From: RPQJ01 sp963846315
Lineage (GTDB): Bacteria > Pseudomonadota > Gammaproteobacteria > Steroidobacterales > Steroidobacteraceae
Assembly: GCA_963846315.1 (NCBI GenBank)
Contig: CAWJVM010000013.1
Coordinates: 62,001 to 126,000 of the forward strand
DNA length: 64,000 nucleotides
Reading direction: 5' to 3'
In this document: positions 55,869 through 64,000 of the stretch, piece after piece
Layout: the number at the start of each line of letters is the position of its first letter
How positions within the stretch are numbered: position 1 is the stretch's first letter
Position numbers and translations under genes: made by a program
The notes under the pieces: model-generated
The model's database searches: none
Told to the model about the DNA's origin: nothing
The model's input: only the letters and a program-made list of their open reading frames with translations

Positions 55869-57319
55869 TCACTTGCGCCAGAACGTCGGCGTCAGCAGCA
55901 CCAGCACCGAAAAGATCTCGAGGCGCCCGAGCAGCATCGCCAGCGAGCAGACCCACGTCTGGAAGTCCGTGAGTCCCTGGTAGTTGCTGGCCGGCCCGAC
56001 GACGCCGAGGCCGGGCCCGGCATTATTGATCGTCGCGATGATGGCCGTGAACGAGCTGATGAAGTCCATGCCGCTCGCGAGCAGCAGGAAGGTCAGCGTG
56101 ACGACCGTGCCGAAGTACAGCACGACGAACGCCAGCACGGCGAACACGATGTGGTTGACGACCACCTGGTTGCGGATCTTCACCGGCGTCACCGCCTGCG
56201 GATGAACCAGCAGGAACAGTTCGCGGATCGCCTGGCGGTAGAGCACGAGCGTGCGGAACATCTTGATGCCGCCGCCCGTCGAGCCGGTGTTGCAGGTGTA
56301 GCAGGACAGCATCATGATGACCATCGGCGCAAAGACCGGCCACGCCGCGAAATCCTGCGTGACGAAGCCGCAGGTCGTCGCCAGGGCGACGAGGTTGAAC
56401 GAGACATTGCGCAGCGACGTCACGAGGTCCGGGTACACGCCATGTGCCCAGACGTAGAGCGTCACCACGACCACGGCCGATCCGACCAGCCACAGCATCG
56501 CGCCTGGCTTCGACGTCCGTCGAGGTAGGTGCGCAGGCTCTTCTGCTGCCAGGCGATGAAATGGCGTGAGAAGTTCAGCGCCGAGATGAGCATGAAGACG
56601 ATCAGGACGACTTCGATCGCGACCGAGTCGTAGTGCCCGACGCTCGCGTCGTAGTTCGAGAAGCCGCCCAGCGAGACGGTCGAAAACGAATGGAACACGG
56701 CGTCGTACCAGTTCATGCCGGCGACCTTGAGCGCCAGGATGCCGCCAATCGTGATCAGCAGGTAGACGACCCACAGCGCCTTGGCGGTCTGGGTGATGCG
56801 CGGAGTCAGCTTCTCGTTCTTGACGGGACCGGGCGTCTCCGCCTTGTAGAGCTGCATGCCGCCGACGCCGAGCAGCGGCAGGATCGCCACGGCCAGGACG
56901 ATGATGCCCATGCCGCCGAACCAGTGCAGGGACGCTCGCCACATGTTGAGCGACGGCGCCATGGAGTCGAGGCCGGTCAGCACGGTCGCGCCCGTGGTGC
57001 TGAGGCCGGACATCGTCTCGAAGAAGGCGTCGGTGAACGTGAGTCCGGGCAGTGCGATCAGCAGCGGCACCGTCGCGATGGCCGACATGAACACCCACGC
57101 CAGCGAAACGAGCAGGAAGCCGTCGCGCGAGCGCAGTTCGCGCTTGTGCCGCTTGGTCAGCAGGAACATGGCGGCGCCGACCGCCACGCAGATGAGCGCG
57201 GCATAGACGAAATCGATCAGGATGCCGTCGCGATAGATCAGCGACGTGACCATCGGCAGGATGTAGGTGACGCTGAACAGCATCAGCATCGACCCGAGGA
57301 CGTTGATGACGGCAAGCAT
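55869..57319 (-). CDS. trkH: Trk potassium uptake membrane subunit TrkH, frame broken by two extra bases
   Basis: This is the potassium-translocating subunit. It has SGLSTTGATVLTGLDSM near the first selectivity loop, RASLHWFGGMGIIVLAVAILPLLG, HSFSTVSLGGFSNYD, CNTGSTGGGIKMFRTLVL and IATINNAGPGLG. Two one-base insertions, near 56518 and 56502, throw the frame; removing both restores a continuous protein (DVEAR then AMLWLVGSAV) of 482 residues, the normal TrkH length. As written, the pieces end at 56462 and resume in the other frame. It follows trkA by 27 bases, forming trkA-trkH. Confidence 0.88.
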
Positions 57320-57346
57320 CAGGGGACGGCTGCGTGGCGGTCCGGC

Positions 57347-58735
57347 TCAGGTCTGGAACAGGCGCTCGACCTGCTCCACGTGCCGCTTGTCCGAGAGGAA
57401 GAGGATCACGTGGTCGCCGTTCTCGATCACGGTGTCGTGGTGCGCCATGATCACCTGCTCGCCGCGCACGAGGGTCACGATCTTCACGCCCTCGGGGAGC
57501 TTGATGTCCTCGATGGGGCGGCCGACGACCTTGCCGCCGCGCAGGCCGTGCGCGATGGTTTCCATGGCTTCGGCCGCACCCTGGCGCAGTGAGTGCACCT
57601 GCACCACGTCGCCGCGCCGCACGTACGCCAGCAGCGAGCCGATCGTGACCGTCTGCGGCGAAATGGCGACGTCGATTTCGCCCATCGCCGTGAGGTCGGC
57701 ATAGGCCGGCCGGCTGATCAGCGCCATGACGCGCCGCGCGCCGAGGCGCTTCGCCAGCATGGCGGAAAGGATGTTGGCTTCTTCGGAATTGGTGAGCGCG
57801 CAGAAGACGTCGACGCTGTCGATGTTCTCCTCGACCAGCAGTTCTTCGTCCGCGGCGTCGCCCACCAGCACGATCGAGTTGTTCAACTGTTCCGAGATCT
57901 TGCGCGCGCGCTTCGAGTCGCGCTCGATCACCTTGACCTGGTTCTCCTCGTCGAGCGTCTGCGCGAGCCGGAAGCCGATGTTGCCGCCGCCCGCGATGAC
58001 GACACGCTTCACCGGGTCTTCGAGCTTCTGCATCTCCTTCATGACGACGCGGATGTCCTGCGTCGCCGCGACGAAGAAGACCTCGTCGCCATCCTCGATC
58101 ACGGTGTCGCCTTCGGGCTCGATGCTCTCGCCCTTGCGGTACATGGCCGCCACGCGCGCTTCGCTGCTGCGCATGTGGCCCTTGAGTTCGCGGATCGGGC
58201 GCCCGACGAGCGCGCCGCCCTTGAGCGCCTTGATGCCGACGAGCCGGACCTTGCCGTCCGCGAAGTCCACGACCTGCAACGCGCCCGGGTAGCGGATGAG
58301 CCGCTCGATGTACGCGGTGACCGCTTCTTCGGGACTGAGGTACATGTCGATCGCGAATCCCGGCAACGCCATCGGCGCGTCGGGGGATTCGGTCGAAACG
58401 AACAGGCTCGGGTGCTTCGTGTAGTCACGCGAGCGGATGCGGGCGATCTTGGTCTTCGTGCCGAAGAGGTTCCACGCCACGTGGCACGCGACCATGTTGG
58501 TCTCGTCGCTGTTGGTGAGTGCGACGAGCATGTCGGCATCGCGCGCGCCGGCGGTCTCGAGCGTGCGCGGACTCGCCGCGTTGCCCTGCACCGTGCGGAT
58601 GTCGATGCGGTCCTGGAGGTCGCGCAGCAACGCTTCGTCGGTGTCGACGACGGTGACGTCGTTGGCCTCTTCGCGGGCCAGGTGGTAGGCCGCTGTCCGG
58701 CCGACCTGGCCGGCCCCGAGGATGATGATTTTCAA
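57347..58735 (-). CDS. trkA: Trk system potassium uptake protein TrkA
   Basis: The 462-residue cytosolic regulator has two RCK/KTN halves, each a Rossmann domain (KIIILGAGQVGRTAAYHLA at the start and RVVIAGGGNIGFRLAQTL at about 235) followed by a TrkA-C domain. It binds NAD(H)/ATP and gates TrkH. The start is TTG at 58735. It is intact, unlike its neighbours on both sides. It lies between uvrD (41-base gap) and trkH. Confidence 0.95.
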   Translation of the reverse strand: MKIIILGAGQVGRTAAYHLAREEANDVTVVDTDEALLRDLQDRIDIRTVQGNAASPRTLETAGARDADMLVALTNSDETNMVACHVAWNLFGTKTKIARIRSRDYTKHPSLFVSTESPDAPMALPGFAIDMYLSPEEAVTAYIERLIRYPGALQVVDFADGKVRLVGIKALKGGALVGRPIRELKGHMRSSEARVAAMYRKGESIEPEGDTVIEDGDEVFFVAATQDIRVVMKEMQKLEDPVKRVVIAGGGNIGFRLAQTLDEENQVKVIERDSKRARKISEQLNNSIVLVGDAADEELLVEENIDSVDVFCALTNSEEANILSAMLAKRLGARRVMALISRPAYADLTAMGEIDVAISPQTVTIGSLLAYVRRGDVVQVHSLRQGAAEAMETIAHGLRGGKVVGRPIEDIKLPEGVKIVTLVRGEQVIMAHHDTVIENGDHVILFLSDKRHVEQVERLFQT

Positions 58736-58776
58736 GCTTTAAGGACCTGTGGGGCAGCGCGCCATTCTAGCGCGAC

Positions 58777-60988
58777 TCAGACCGCCTCAAGGTTGGCGTA
58801 CCCCAGCATCAGCCACTTGGTGCCCTGGCGCTCGAAATTCACCTGGATCCGGGCGTTGGTGCCCTGGCCCTCCAGGCTCAGGACCACCCCCTCCCCGAAC
58901 TTGGCATGGCGGACCCGCTGGCCGAGCTTGAAGGCCCCCGCCGGGGTCTCGTCCTGGAACCGGCGCCCGCTCATCGACAGGTTGCTGCCGCCCGAGCGGG
59001 TCGCCTGCTGCGGGGTGGGGCGCGACTGCGGCGAATAGACCGGCCGGGACACCTGCACTTTCGGGCGGACCTCCTCGACCAGTTCGAGCGGAATCTCGGC
59101 GATGAACCGGGACGGCGCCCCGAAGTTGTCGACGCCGTGCATGCGGCGCTGTTCGGCGTAGGTCACGTACAGCTGGCGCATGGCGCGCGTGCAGCCCACG
59201 TAGCAGAGGCGGCGCTCTTCCTCGAGCCCGTGCACGTCCATGATCGAGCGCTGGTGCGGGAAGAGGCCGTCCTCCAGGCCGCACAGGAACACGACCGGGA
59301 ACTCGAGGCCCTTGGCCGAGTGCAGCGTCATCATCTGCACGCAGTCTTCCCAGGCCTCGGCCTGGCCTTCGCCGGACTCGAGCACGGCGTGGGACAGGAA
59401 CGCCATCAGCGGCGGCATGTCCGTGTCCTCGGGCTCGAAGCCGCGCGCGGCGCTCACGAGTTCCTCGAGGTTCTCGAGGCGGGCTTCGCCCTTGTCGGCC
59501 TTGTCCTTCTGGTAGTGCCCGACGAGGCCGGACGCCTGGATCACGTGGTCGACCTGCTCGTGCAGCGGCAGGCCCTGCGTTTCGGCGTCGAGCTTCTCGA
59601 TCAGCGTCAGGAACGCCTGCAGGCACGCGACGGCCTTGGCTCCGAGGTCCTCGTTGCATTCGAACGCGGCGGCCCACATCGACTTGACGTGCTCGCGGGA
59701 GTGGGCGCGCAGCACTTCGAGCGTGCGCGCGCCGATGCCGCGCGTCGGCAGGTTCACGACGCGCTCGAACGACGCATCGTCGTCGCGGTTCGAGATCAGG
59801 CGCAGGTACGCCAGCGCGTCCTTGATTTCCTGGCGCTCGAAGAACCGCAGGCCGCCGTACACGCGGTACGGAATGCGGGCGGCCAGCAGGTACTCTTCGA
59901 ACACCCGCGACTGCGCGTTCGAGCGGTAGAGGATGGCGTTGTCGGCGCGCTTGCCGCCGCGCGCGATCCACTCGCGGATCTTGGCCGATGACGAACTCGG
60001 CCTCGTCGCGCTCGTTGTAGGCGCGGAAGAGGCGGATCGGCGTGCCCTTGCCTTCGCTGGTCCAGAGCTTCTTGCCGATGCGGCCGCTGTTGTTGCCGAT
60101 GATGGCGTTGGCGGCGTCGAGGATGTTGCCGGTCGAGCGGTAGTTCTGCTCCAGCCGGAACAGCTGCACGTCGTGGAAATCCTTGCGGTACTGCTGCAGG
60201 TTCTCGACCCGCGCGCCGCGCCAGCGGTAGATCGACTGGTCGTCGTCGCCCACCACGTACGGGATGCTCGACGAGCCCACCAGCGCCTTCAGCCAGTTGT
60301 ACTGGATGGTGTTGGTGTCCTGGAACTCGTCGACCAGCACGTGCCTGAAGCGCGCGCGGTAGTGCTCGCCGAGGCCGGGCACTTCGCGCAGGATCTCGTA
60401 GCTGCGCAGCAGCAGCTCGGCGAAATCGACGACGCCGTTGCGCCGGCAGGCGTCCTCGTACGCTTCGTACAGCTTGATCAGCTGGTGCCGCGTCGGGTCG
60501 CCGTCGTCCTTCAGGTGCTTCGGCCGCAGGCCTTCGTCCTTCTGCGCGTTGATGAACCACGCCACTTCGCGCGGGACCCAGCGCGTGTCGTCGAGGTTCA
60601 GGCCGCGGATGATCTTCTTGACCAGGCGCTGCTGGTCTTCGCCATCGAGGATCTGGAACCCCTGCGGCAGGCCGGCTTCGCGCCAGTGCAGGCGCAGCAG
60701 GCGGTGGCAGATGCCATGGAAGGTGCCGATCCAGAGCGGCGCGGCAGGCAGGCCGAGCTGCGTCTCGATGCGGTGGCGCATCTCGGCCGCGGCCTTGTTG
60801 GTGAACGTCACGGCGAGGATGCCGTGCGGCGACACGCCTTCGACCTGCACCAGCCATTCGACGCGGTGGGTCAGTACGCGCGTCTTGCCGCTGCCCGCGC
60901 CAGCCAGCACGAGGGTCGGCAACAGCGGGGCACTCACTGCCTGCCGCTGCGCGTCGTTCAGCGGCGCAAGGATGTGGGAAACGTCCAT
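58777..60988 (-). CDS. uvrD: DNA helicase II UvrD, frame broken by one extra base
   Basis: This is a superfamily 1A helicase: MDVSHILAPLNDAQRQAV, Walker A LAGAGSGKTRVLTHR, FTNKAAAEMRHRIE, GTFHGICHRLLR, VDEFQDTN, GDDDQSIYRWRGA, then in a second frame MTLHSAKGLEFPVVF, EEERRLCYVGCTRA and the C-terminal VRHAKFGEGVVLS. One extra base in the GG at 59983-59984 breaks the frame; removing it turns VIGQDPRVD into VIGKIREWIARGGKRADN and gives 736 residues, a normal UvrD. It unwinds DNA in excision and mismatch repair. It is divergent from the DUF885 gene, 96 bases apart. Confidence 0.92.
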
Positions 60989-61084
60989 CGGAGGGTCGCG
61001 AATTCTACAGGAGTCGCACGCACCTCGCGTAAAGTAACGGGCCTCGCGCCGACCCGGCCGGAACGCTGTACAGGAGCCCCCAGC

Positions 61085-62815
61085 ATGCGCACGCCCAAGC
61101 TGCACCCCGACCGTCTGGTTTCTTTCCTGACGGCGGTCATCGTGGCGGGAGCGCTGGCCGCGGCCCCGGCTCGCGCGACGGACATGCCCAGTGCCGACGC
61201 CGCCTGGGATACGGGTGTGGCGAGCTTCATCGAGGGTCACTTTGCCGCCAACCCGGTCACCGCGGTCTACGCCGGCCGCCACGAGTTCGACGGTAAGCTG
61301 CCGGACCTCAGCGACGCAGCGCTGCGCCGCGACGTGGCCCGGCTCGAGTCGGAACGCACGAGGCTGCTGGCCGTGGACCCAGCCACGCTCTCGGCGTCCC
61401 GCCAGCGCGAACGTCGGTACCTGCTCGCCGCGCTCGACGTCGAACTGTTCTGGAAAAAGGAAGCGGACTGGCCGCGGCGCAACCCGGCGTTCTACCTCGG
61501 CCTGCTCGATCCGGAAATCTACCTGAGCAAGCCGTACGCGCCACTCGAGGACCGCTTACGCGCCTACATCGCCTATGCCCGCGAGATCCCGCGCGCGGCT
61601 GCGCAGATACGCGCAAACCTGCGGACGCCGATGCCGGCGCCGTGGATCGAGTACGGCGTGAATGCCTTCAGCGGCTTTGCCGAGTTCTATGCCAGAGACG
61701 TGACTGCCGTCTTCGCCAGCATCAAGGACCCGGCGCTGCAGTCGCAGCTGGCTGAGGCCAATGCAGCAGCGGCGGCATCGATGCAGGGACTGGCCGACTG
61801 GTTGAAAGCCGAGCGCAAGCATGCGACCCAGGATTACGCGCTGGGTCCGCAGCTCTTCGCGCGCATGGTTGCGGCGACCGAGCAGGTCGACGTCCCGCTG
61901 GCACGACTGCAGGAAATCGGCCGGGCCGACATGGACCGCAACCTCGCGTCGCTCAAGCAGGTGTGTGATCGGTACGCGCCTGGCAAGACGCTGCGTGAGT
62001 GCGCCGACAAGGCGAATGCGAAGAAGCCGGAAGGCGGTGCCGTGGCGGGTGCCCGTCGCCAGTTGCCGGAACTGCGCGCGTTCGTCGCGGAGAAGGACAT
62101 CGTCACGATTCCCGGGCCAGAGCAGGCGCTGGTCGAAACCGCGCCGCCGTACAACGCGCAGAACTTCGCGTACATCAATACCGCCGGGCCGTACGAGAGC
62201 AAGGACGTGCCTGCGGTCTATTACATCGCGCCGCCCGATCCGCGCTGGACGCCCGAGGAGCAGGCGCAGTACGTCGGTGGCGAGGGCACGTTGCTGTCGA
62301 CCTCGGTGCACGAAGTGTGGCCGGGACATTTCCTGCACTTCCTGCACGTCAACCGCAACCCGTCCAAGGTCGCGCAGCTGTTCCAGAGCTATGCCTACAC
62401 CGAAGGCTGGGCGCACTACGCCGAGGAAATGATGAAAGACGAGGGCCTTCGCGCTGGCAGCCCGGAGTGGGAAATCGGCCAGCTGCTGTCGGCGCTGCGA
62501 CGCAATGCGCGCTATCTTTCGGCCATCGGCCTGCACACGCAGGGCATGACGGTGGCGCAATCCGAACAACTCTTCCGCGAGGGCGCGCTCGCGGATCCAG
62601 GCAACGCGCGGCAGCAGGCGCTGCGCGGCACCTACGACCCGGCGTACCTCAACTACACGCTCGGCAAACTGATGATCCTGAGGTTGCGCGCCGACTGGAT
62701 GGCTGCGAATCCGCAGGCCAAGCCCCGCGACTTCCACGACGCATTCCTGTCGTACAGTGGGCCGGTGCCGCTGGTACGCAAGATGATGCTCGGCAACGAT
62801 TCGCCGCCATTGTAG
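61085..62815 (+). CDS. secreted DUF885 family metallopeptidase-like protein
   Basis: The 576-residue exported protein has a signal peptide (to about residue 32, ending PARATDM). It matches DUF885: WIEYGVNAFSGFAEFYARDVTAVF, FAYINTAGPYESKDVPAVYYIAPPD, the HExxPGH motif HEVWPGH at 409-415 and the distal AYTEGWAHYAEEMM (Glu ligand) with LGKLMILRLR near the C-terminus. The motif places it with gluzincin-like peptidases (M32/M3 relatives), often annotated as dipeptidyl carboxypeptidases. ATG 61085 follows GGAG; the open frame to 59933 is antisense to uvrD. Confidence 0.9.
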   Translation: MRTPKLHPDRLVSFLTAVIVAGALAAAPARATDMPSADAAWDTGVASFIEGHFAANPVTAVYAGRHEFDGKLPDLSDAALRRDVARLESERTRLLAVDPATLSASRQRERRYLLAALDVELFWKKEADWPRRNPAFYLGLLDPEIYLSKPYAPLEDRLRAYIAYAREIPRAAAQIRANLRTPMPAPWIEYGVNAFSGFAEFYARDVTAVFASIKDPALQSQLAEANAAAAASMQGLADWLKAERKHATQDYALGPQLFARMVAATEQVDVPLARLQEIGRADMDRNLASLKQVCDRYAPGKTLRECADKANAKKPEGGAVAGARRQLPELRAFVAEKDIVTIPGPEQALVETAPPYNAQNFAYINTAGPYESKDVPAVYYIAPPDPRWTPEEQAQYVGGEGTLLSTSVHEVWPGHFLHFLHVNRNPSKVAQLFQSYAYTEGWAHYAEEMMKDEGLRAGSPEWEIGQLLSALRRNARYLSAIGLHTQGMTVAQSEQLFREGALADPGNARQQALRGTYDPAYLNYTLGKLMILRLRADWMAANPQAKPRDFHDAFLSYSGPVPLVRKMMLGNDSPPL

Positions 62816-62899
62816 GGGTTAGGGGTTAGTCGGGGCTGCGGTGAAGCCTGTGTGCGTCGCTGCCGCCGAAACCGTCATCCGACGAGTGCGAGGTAGGTC

Positions 62900-63613
62900 A
62901 TGAGCCGCAAGAGTGCAAGGAACCGCAAGCAGAATCTGCCCGCCCTTGGGGACACCGCCTCATCCAGGCGGACTCGCAGGCTCAAGGCAGTGGTTGTCGC
63001 AGCCGTATTGATCGCCCTGGGTCTCGCTGGCGTCTTCTGGATGCAACGGACCCCGAGCCCGTCGGGTACGGACGCCCAGTCGAACGCCCTGCTCGCGAGC
63101 GAGGGTTCACCGACGCGTGGCAACCCGGCGGCCAAGGTTCATATCGTCGAATTCCTCGATCCCGCTTGCGAAACCTGTGCCCAGTTTTTCTCGCTGGTCG
63201 AGCGGGTCATCGCCGACAACCCGGACAAGATCCGGCTCTCGGTGCGCCATGTCGCATTCCACGAAGGATCGGAATTCGCCGTCCGGGTGCTCGAGGCGAG
63301 CCGAAAACAGGACAAGTACTGGGAAACCCTCGCGCAACTGTTTGCCACCCAGTCGCAATGGGCGCCACACCACGTCGCGCAACCGGACCTGATCCTGCAG
63401 TCCATTGCGGCGGTGGGCCTGGACATGCAGCGGTTGCAGCAGGACCTCAACTCGCCGGAAGTGAGCGACCGCATTGCCAGGGACCTGAACGCCGCGATGG
63501 CCCTGAAGGTGACGGCGACGCCTGAATACTTCGTCAACGGCAAACCGTTGCCGAGCTTTGGCGACACGCAATTGCTCGAGCTCATCTCGAGCGAGCTGCA
63601 GGCGGCTTACTGA
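62900..63613 (+). CDS. membrane-anchored thioredoxin-fold (DsbA-like) protein
   Basis: The 237-residue protein has a positively charged N-terminus, one membrane segment (about 30-48) and a periplasmic DsbA-like domain: VHIVEFLDPACETCAQFF (active site CETC), LSVRHVAFHEGSEFA, a helical insertion, and the cis-Pro motif VTATPEYFVNGKPLPSFG. It is probably a disulfide oxidoreductase or reductase of the DsbA/DsbG branch; CETC is not the usual CPHC of DsbA. It starts 84 bases after the DUF885 gene. Just upstream is a short TTAGGGG duplication that looks incidental. Confidence 0.85.
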   Translation: MSRKSARNRKQNLPALGDTASSRRTRRLKAVVVAAVLIALGLAGVFWMQRTPSPSGTDAQSNALLASEGSPTRGNPAAKVHIVEFLDPACETCAQFFSLVERVIADNPDKIRLSVRHVAFHEGSEFAVRVLEASRKQDKYWETLAQLFATQSQWAPHHVAQPDLILQSIAAVGLDMQRLQQDLNSPEVSDRIARDLNAAMALKVTATPEYFVNGKPLPSFGDTQLLELISSELQAAY

Positions 63614-63648
63614 ACCAACCTACGCTGACTCAACGCAGCCTGCCTCGC

Positions 63649-64000
63649 TCAGGTGCGCGGCATCCAGCGGGCCACGACCCACCCGGCCAGGCAGGCGATC
63701 AGCAGGTCGACCCAGCCGTAAGCTGGCGACGGGGCCCCGAGCTGCAGCATCGTGAGCAGCAGCACGAACAGCACTGTCATGCCGGCCGCCACGTGCGGCA
63801 CGATGCCTGCGCCGGCAAGCAACCAGCCGAGCGAGAGATAGCTGAAGGACTTGTTCGCGAGCAGCGGTGGCGGTGGCACGTTGCGCAGCAGCATCTCGCG
63901 CAATTCGGGAGTACCCGCCGACGATGCCGTTGCGCCGTCGAGCAACATCCGCACCGAGGCCCACGCCAGCCAGATGCCGAGCAGCACCGCGACGATCGTC
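63649..64000 (-). CDS. hypothetical membrane protein, cut by the window edge
   Basis: This minus-strand frame is open through the right end of the window, so its true start lies outside. The visible part (about 117 codons) has three hydrophobic stretches: IVAVLLGIWLAWASVRMLL, SLGWLLAGAGIVPHVAAGMTVLFVLLLTMLQL and VDLLIACLAGWVVARWMP. I do not recognise the family. It converges with the DsbA-like gene, 35 bases apart. A GTG at 63987 is an internal start candidate. Confidence 0.5.
   Translation of the reverse strand, partial: TIVAVLLGIWLAWASVRMLLDGATASSAGTPELREMLLRNVPPPPLLANKSFSYLSLGWLLAGAGIVPHVAAGMTVLFVLLLTMLQLGAPSPAYGWVDLLIACLAGWVVARWMPRT

Noticed and set aside
59933..61084. A 384-codon N-terminal extension of the DUF885 protein.
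   Set aside because: It is antisense to uvrD, and the signal peptide begins at 61085 after a good ribosome-binding site.
62813..62832. Two tandem TTAGGGG-like units before the DsbA-like gene.
   Set aside because: There are only two units and no known role in a bacterial chromosome; most likely incidental.

Overview
The window is GC-rich chromosomal DNA (roughly two thirds G+C by eye) with densely packed genes in long co-directional runs. No rRNA, tRNA, phage, transposase or CRISPR array was seen. The organism is most likely a gammaproteobacterium of the Xanthomonadales / Steroidobacterales / Nevskiales type. Evidence: a two-subunit glycyl-tRNA synthetase followed by plsC; the gammaproteobacterial block trmL-gpsA-secB-grxC-rhodanese facing envC; glnA-DUF4124-ntrB-ntrC under a sigma-54/NtrC control region; TonB/ExbBD; tatABC; and many peptide transporters and secreted peptidases. 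The placement is inference, not a database result.

Layout. 1-9.4 kb: tex and a TfoX-domain gene, a broken acetyltransferase start, the glyQ-glyS-plsC operon, an SDR gene, an unassigned membrane protein and an EcsC protein. 9.4-17.6 kb: a lipoprotein hydrolase, a collagen-like lipoprotein, an ABC1-family kinase-like protein, an orphan sulfoacetaldehyde acetyltransferase (xsc), and a DUF3300-DUF2950 envelope operon ending in a clear terminator. 17.6-22.7 kb: the nitrogen-regulation locus, with two NtrC-like sites and a -24/-12 promoter. 22.7-23.0 kb: a nested inverted-repeat element between converging genes. 23.0-36 kb: class 1B dihydroorotate dehydrogenase, a CBS protein, the trmL/gpsA/secB/grxC block, envC, a GAF-GGDEF-EAL protein, an S41 protease, small membrane proteins, an EamA permease and an OPT peptide transporter. 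36-42 kb: an SDR gene, an Azospirillum-type indolepyruvate/phenylpyruvate decarboxylase behind tonB-exbB-exbD, and a membrane diguanylate cyclase.

42-61 kb is one long minus-strand run, read in the order uvrD, trkA, trkH, mrcB, TPR lipoprotein, dtd, tatABC, peptide transporter, amidohydrolase, two more peptide transporters, a GntR regulator and an ACE-like M2 peptidase. 61-64 kb holds a secreted DUF885 peptidase, a membrane-anchored thioredoxin-fold protein and the edge of another gene.

Two themes stand out. First, peptide use: three POT transporters, one OPT transporter, an M2 dipeptidyl carboxypeptidase, a DUF885 peptidase, a secreted amidohydrolase and a GntR regulator, most of them in one same-strand cluster joined to the Tat export genes. 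Second, data quality: mrcB, trkH and uvrD are each broken by single extra bases. Six insertions fall between about 54.86 and 59.98 kb and no similar break was seen elsewhere, so a local sequencing or assembly fault is more likely than loss of three core genes.
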